DNA from: Paenibacillus lemnae
GTDB taxonomy: Bacteria; Bacillota; Bacilli; Paenibacillales; Paenibacillaceae
Length of the DNA: 64,000 nucleotides
Direction of reading: 5' to 3'
Assembly: GCF_012933385.1 (NCBI RefSeq)
Contig: NZ_JABBPN010000003.1
Span: 124,001-188,000 of the forward strand
The translations under genes were made by a program, and so were the position numbers. The stretch's first letter is position 1. Every line of letters starts with the position of its first letter. Below are positions 62,551 through 64,000 of this stretch, piece after piece. The notes beneath the pieces were generated by a model. That model was not told the DNA's origin, searched no databases, and was given only the letters and a program-made list of their open reading frames with translations.

Positions 62551-63120
62551 ATGAATGCATTTCGAGCGGTATCGTCATGGGTGTATGACAAGGTGAACTG
62601 GAAATGGACTCTTGCAGCTGTTGCAATCTTCATCTGTTTCATGATTTTTGTACTGCCTCAGCAGGCAGAGAAGTCAGAGGGAGCCACGGGAAGCGGCGAG
62701 TCTCCTGACTCCTCATTTGTGTATACGGCGGAGGATCTGTACCGGATCGCAGATATCTATGGAGAAGAGGGGCGGAAGGAATACATCCAGGCACGTTTTA
62801 CGTTTGATATCGTATGGCCGCTCGTGTACTTGTTCTTTCTCTGTACGCTGTTGACCTCGCTGTACCGGTTTCTTCCCGAGCGGAGCCGGTGGCGGTTCAT
62901 TCATCTGCTGCCCTTGGGCGGCTGGTTGTTTGATCTGCTGGAGAATCTCGGTGCATCCTTGGTGATGTACCGCTATCCGCAGCCTACTCCTGTTGTGGCC
63001 CAGCTAACCCCTGTCTTTACACTCTTGAAGTGGATGATGATCTACGGAAGCTTTGCGGCTGCAGGTATAGGGATCATTCTGCTTCTCATTCGAGCCGTTC
63101 GGGCCATAAAAACTCGTTAA
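62551..63120 (+). CDS. small membrane protein (189 aa)
   Basis: Four membrane segments: TLAAVAIFICFMIFVLP, IVWPLVYLFFLCTLLTSLY, LPLGGWLFDLLENLGASLVM and MIYGSFAAAGIGIILLLIRA, with an outside loop of about 70 residues between the first two. Function unknown. ATG 62551 has GAGGAGGGG upstream. Its stop overlaps, by a few bases, the stop of the convergent aldo/keto reductase gene. Confidence 0.75.
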   Translation: MNAFRAVSSWVYDKVNWKWTLAAVAIFICFMIFVLPQQAEKSEGATGSGESPDSSFVYTAEDLYRIADIYGEEGRKEYIQARFTFDIVWPLVYLFFLCTLLTSLYRFLPERSRWRFIHLLPLGGWLFDLLENLGASLVMYRYPQPTPVVAQLTPVFTLLKWMMIYGSFAAAGIGIILLLIRAVRAIKTR

Positions 63121-64000
63121 GACAAACGGTATGAAGCAAAGGGTTCGCTATTAATGAATGGACGGCTGATCTCATCCATTCTGGAGGCGAGCTCCTCGTC
63201 GAGTTCAAGATGCAGGCTCTCCAGATTGCTTTCCAGCTGAGCCGTGCTCGTAGCGCCGACAATGACGGTGGATACAGCCGGACGTTTGAAAAGCCAGGCC
63301 AGCGATAAGGCGCTCGGGGTATATCCATATTCGGCAGCCAGTTCACTGACCTGCTGGCCGAGCGTAAGATTTCGTTCCTGAAAAAATCGGGTGAAGTTCG
63401 GGTCCGTATCCGCTCTGGAGCCGGATGGAATGCTGCCGCTATCCTTGTATTTGCCGGTCAGGATACCACCGGCCAGCGGGAAATAAGGAATCAGGCCGAT
63501 GCCCTGGTCCAGACACAGGGGAACAAGCTCCCGTTCCGGCGTCCGGTCTGCCAAAGAGTAGCTGGTCTGTATAGAGGTATAGCGGATGTATCCTTTCAGA
63601 TCACTCAGTCCGAGTGCCTTCATCAGTTCCCATGCAGCATAGTTGGAAGCCCCGATATACCGAACTTTCCCTGAGGAAACCATGTCATCCAGGGTGCGCA
63701 GCGTTTCTTCCAGAGGTGTGTACGGGTCAAAGGTATGAATCTGATACAAATCGACATAGTCTGTCTGAAGCCGCTGCAGACTGCCTTCCAGCTCCTTCAT
63801 AAGATGGGAACGCGACGAACCCTGTTCGCCAGGCCCCTTTCCCCGCGGCAGTCCTGCCTTGGTCGTCAGCACAGCTTCATGCCGCCGGGCCTTCAAGGCT
63901 TCTCCAATAATTCGTTCCGATTCGGTTCCGGCATATATATTGGCGGTGTCTATGAAATTAATTCCATGGTCCAGCGCATGGTGGATAATTGCGGTTGAGG
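63117..64000 (-). CDS. aldo/keto reductase (5' end outside window)
   Basis: At least 293 residues are visible. Catalytic tetrad: Asp and Tyr in INFIDTANIYAGTESE, Lys in AVLTTKAGL, and His in LYQIHTFDPYTPLEET. The NADPH-binding end is TVIVGATSTAQLESNL. YghZ/YvaA-type family of aldehyde reductases. The frame is open to the right edge, so the start lies outside the window. The ATG at 63896 is internal. Confidence 0.9.
   Translation of the reverse strand, partial: STAIIHHALDHGINFIDTANIYAGTESERIIGEALKARRHEAVLTTKAGLPRGKGPGEQGSSRSHLMKELEGSLQRLQTDYVDLYQIHTFDPYTPLEETLRTLDDMVSSGKVRYIGASNYAAWELMKALGLSDLKGYIRYTSIQTSYSLADRTPERELVPLCLDQGIGLIPYFPLAGGILTGKYKDSGSIPSGSRADTDPNFTRFFQERNLTLGQQVSELAAEYGYTPSALSLAWLFKRPAVSTVIVGATSTAQLESNLESLHLELDEELASRMDEISRPFINSEPFASYRLS

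Overview
The window looks like chromosome of a Paenibacillus-type Firmicute. This is inferred from several traits: Gram-positive ribosome binding sites (AGGAGG-like, with frequent TTG and GTG starts), lipoprotein-anchored CUT1-type sugar importers without their own ATPase, large membrane-bound AraC regulators of the YesN type, CcpA-type cre boxes, a Zur-type box, and many plant-polysaccharide enzymes. No rRNA, tRNA or CRISPR array was seen.

Region 1 (about 1-9.7 kb) is AT-rich and accessory. It opens with the C-terminal end of a polymorphic toxin, followed by a run of eight small genes, one of them SMI1/KNR4-like, that look like immunity genes. A 5'-truncated AraC gene on the minus strand comes next. 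A WXG100-type toxin follows with its small partner gene. Beyond it lies a second, headless copy of the same toxin backbone carrying a different tip, broken by an IS3-family element. A degraded IS1182-like transposase and several decayed coding fragments fill the rest.

Region 2 (9.7-19.2 kb) holds a methyl-accepting chemotaxis protein. It also holds a first pectin module on both strands: a solute-binding lipoprotein, two permeases, a membrane AraC regulator, and a divergent pectinesterase that lacks an export signal. Upstream of the permeases are two cre boxes and five 11-bp tandem repeats. A DUF4241 gene follows.

Region 3 (19.3-25.5 kb) is mixed: a secreted duplicated-domain protein, a glycine-betaine-type binding protein, an unknown gene, and a probable Zur-controlled pair (CobW/COG0523 GTPase plus AAA ATPase).

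Region 4 (25.6-42.5 kb) is one long co-directional pectin/rhamnogalacturonan utilisation cluster. It contains a YteP/YtcP/YtcQ-like importer, a Gfo/Idh/MocA oxidoreductase, two GH105-type enzymes (one with a long N-terminal extension), a membrane AraC regulator, a GH65-like protein, oligogalacturonate lyase (PL22) and a GH95-like enzyme. A possible structured RNA lies between the second permease and the binding protein.

Region 5 (42.6-53.5 kb) carries the secreted part of the pathway and sugar processing: a stalk-domain secreted protein, a 1076-residue PL1-type pectate lyase with Fn3 repeats, an oxidoreductase plus sugar isomerase pair, a cupin-AraC regulator, an ECF sigma factor with a membrane partner, and a PL10 pectate lyase whose promoter is overlapped by a perfect cre box. 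The overall scheme is secreted lyases cutting pectin, importers taking up oligomers, and cytoplasmic PL22, GH105, GH95, GH65 and esterase enzymes finishing the breakdown.

Region 6 (53.6-64 kb) is mostly housekeeping and signalling: a beta-hydroxyacid dehydrogenase, DUF1697, a lipoprotein, an SDR oxidoreductase, an ArsR-DUF2087 regulator behind five 16-bp repeats, a LytTR regulator whose phosphoacceptor Asp is Glu, a FapA/DUF342 protein followed by an HD-GYP protein, a small membrane protein, and an aldo/keto reductase cut by the window end.
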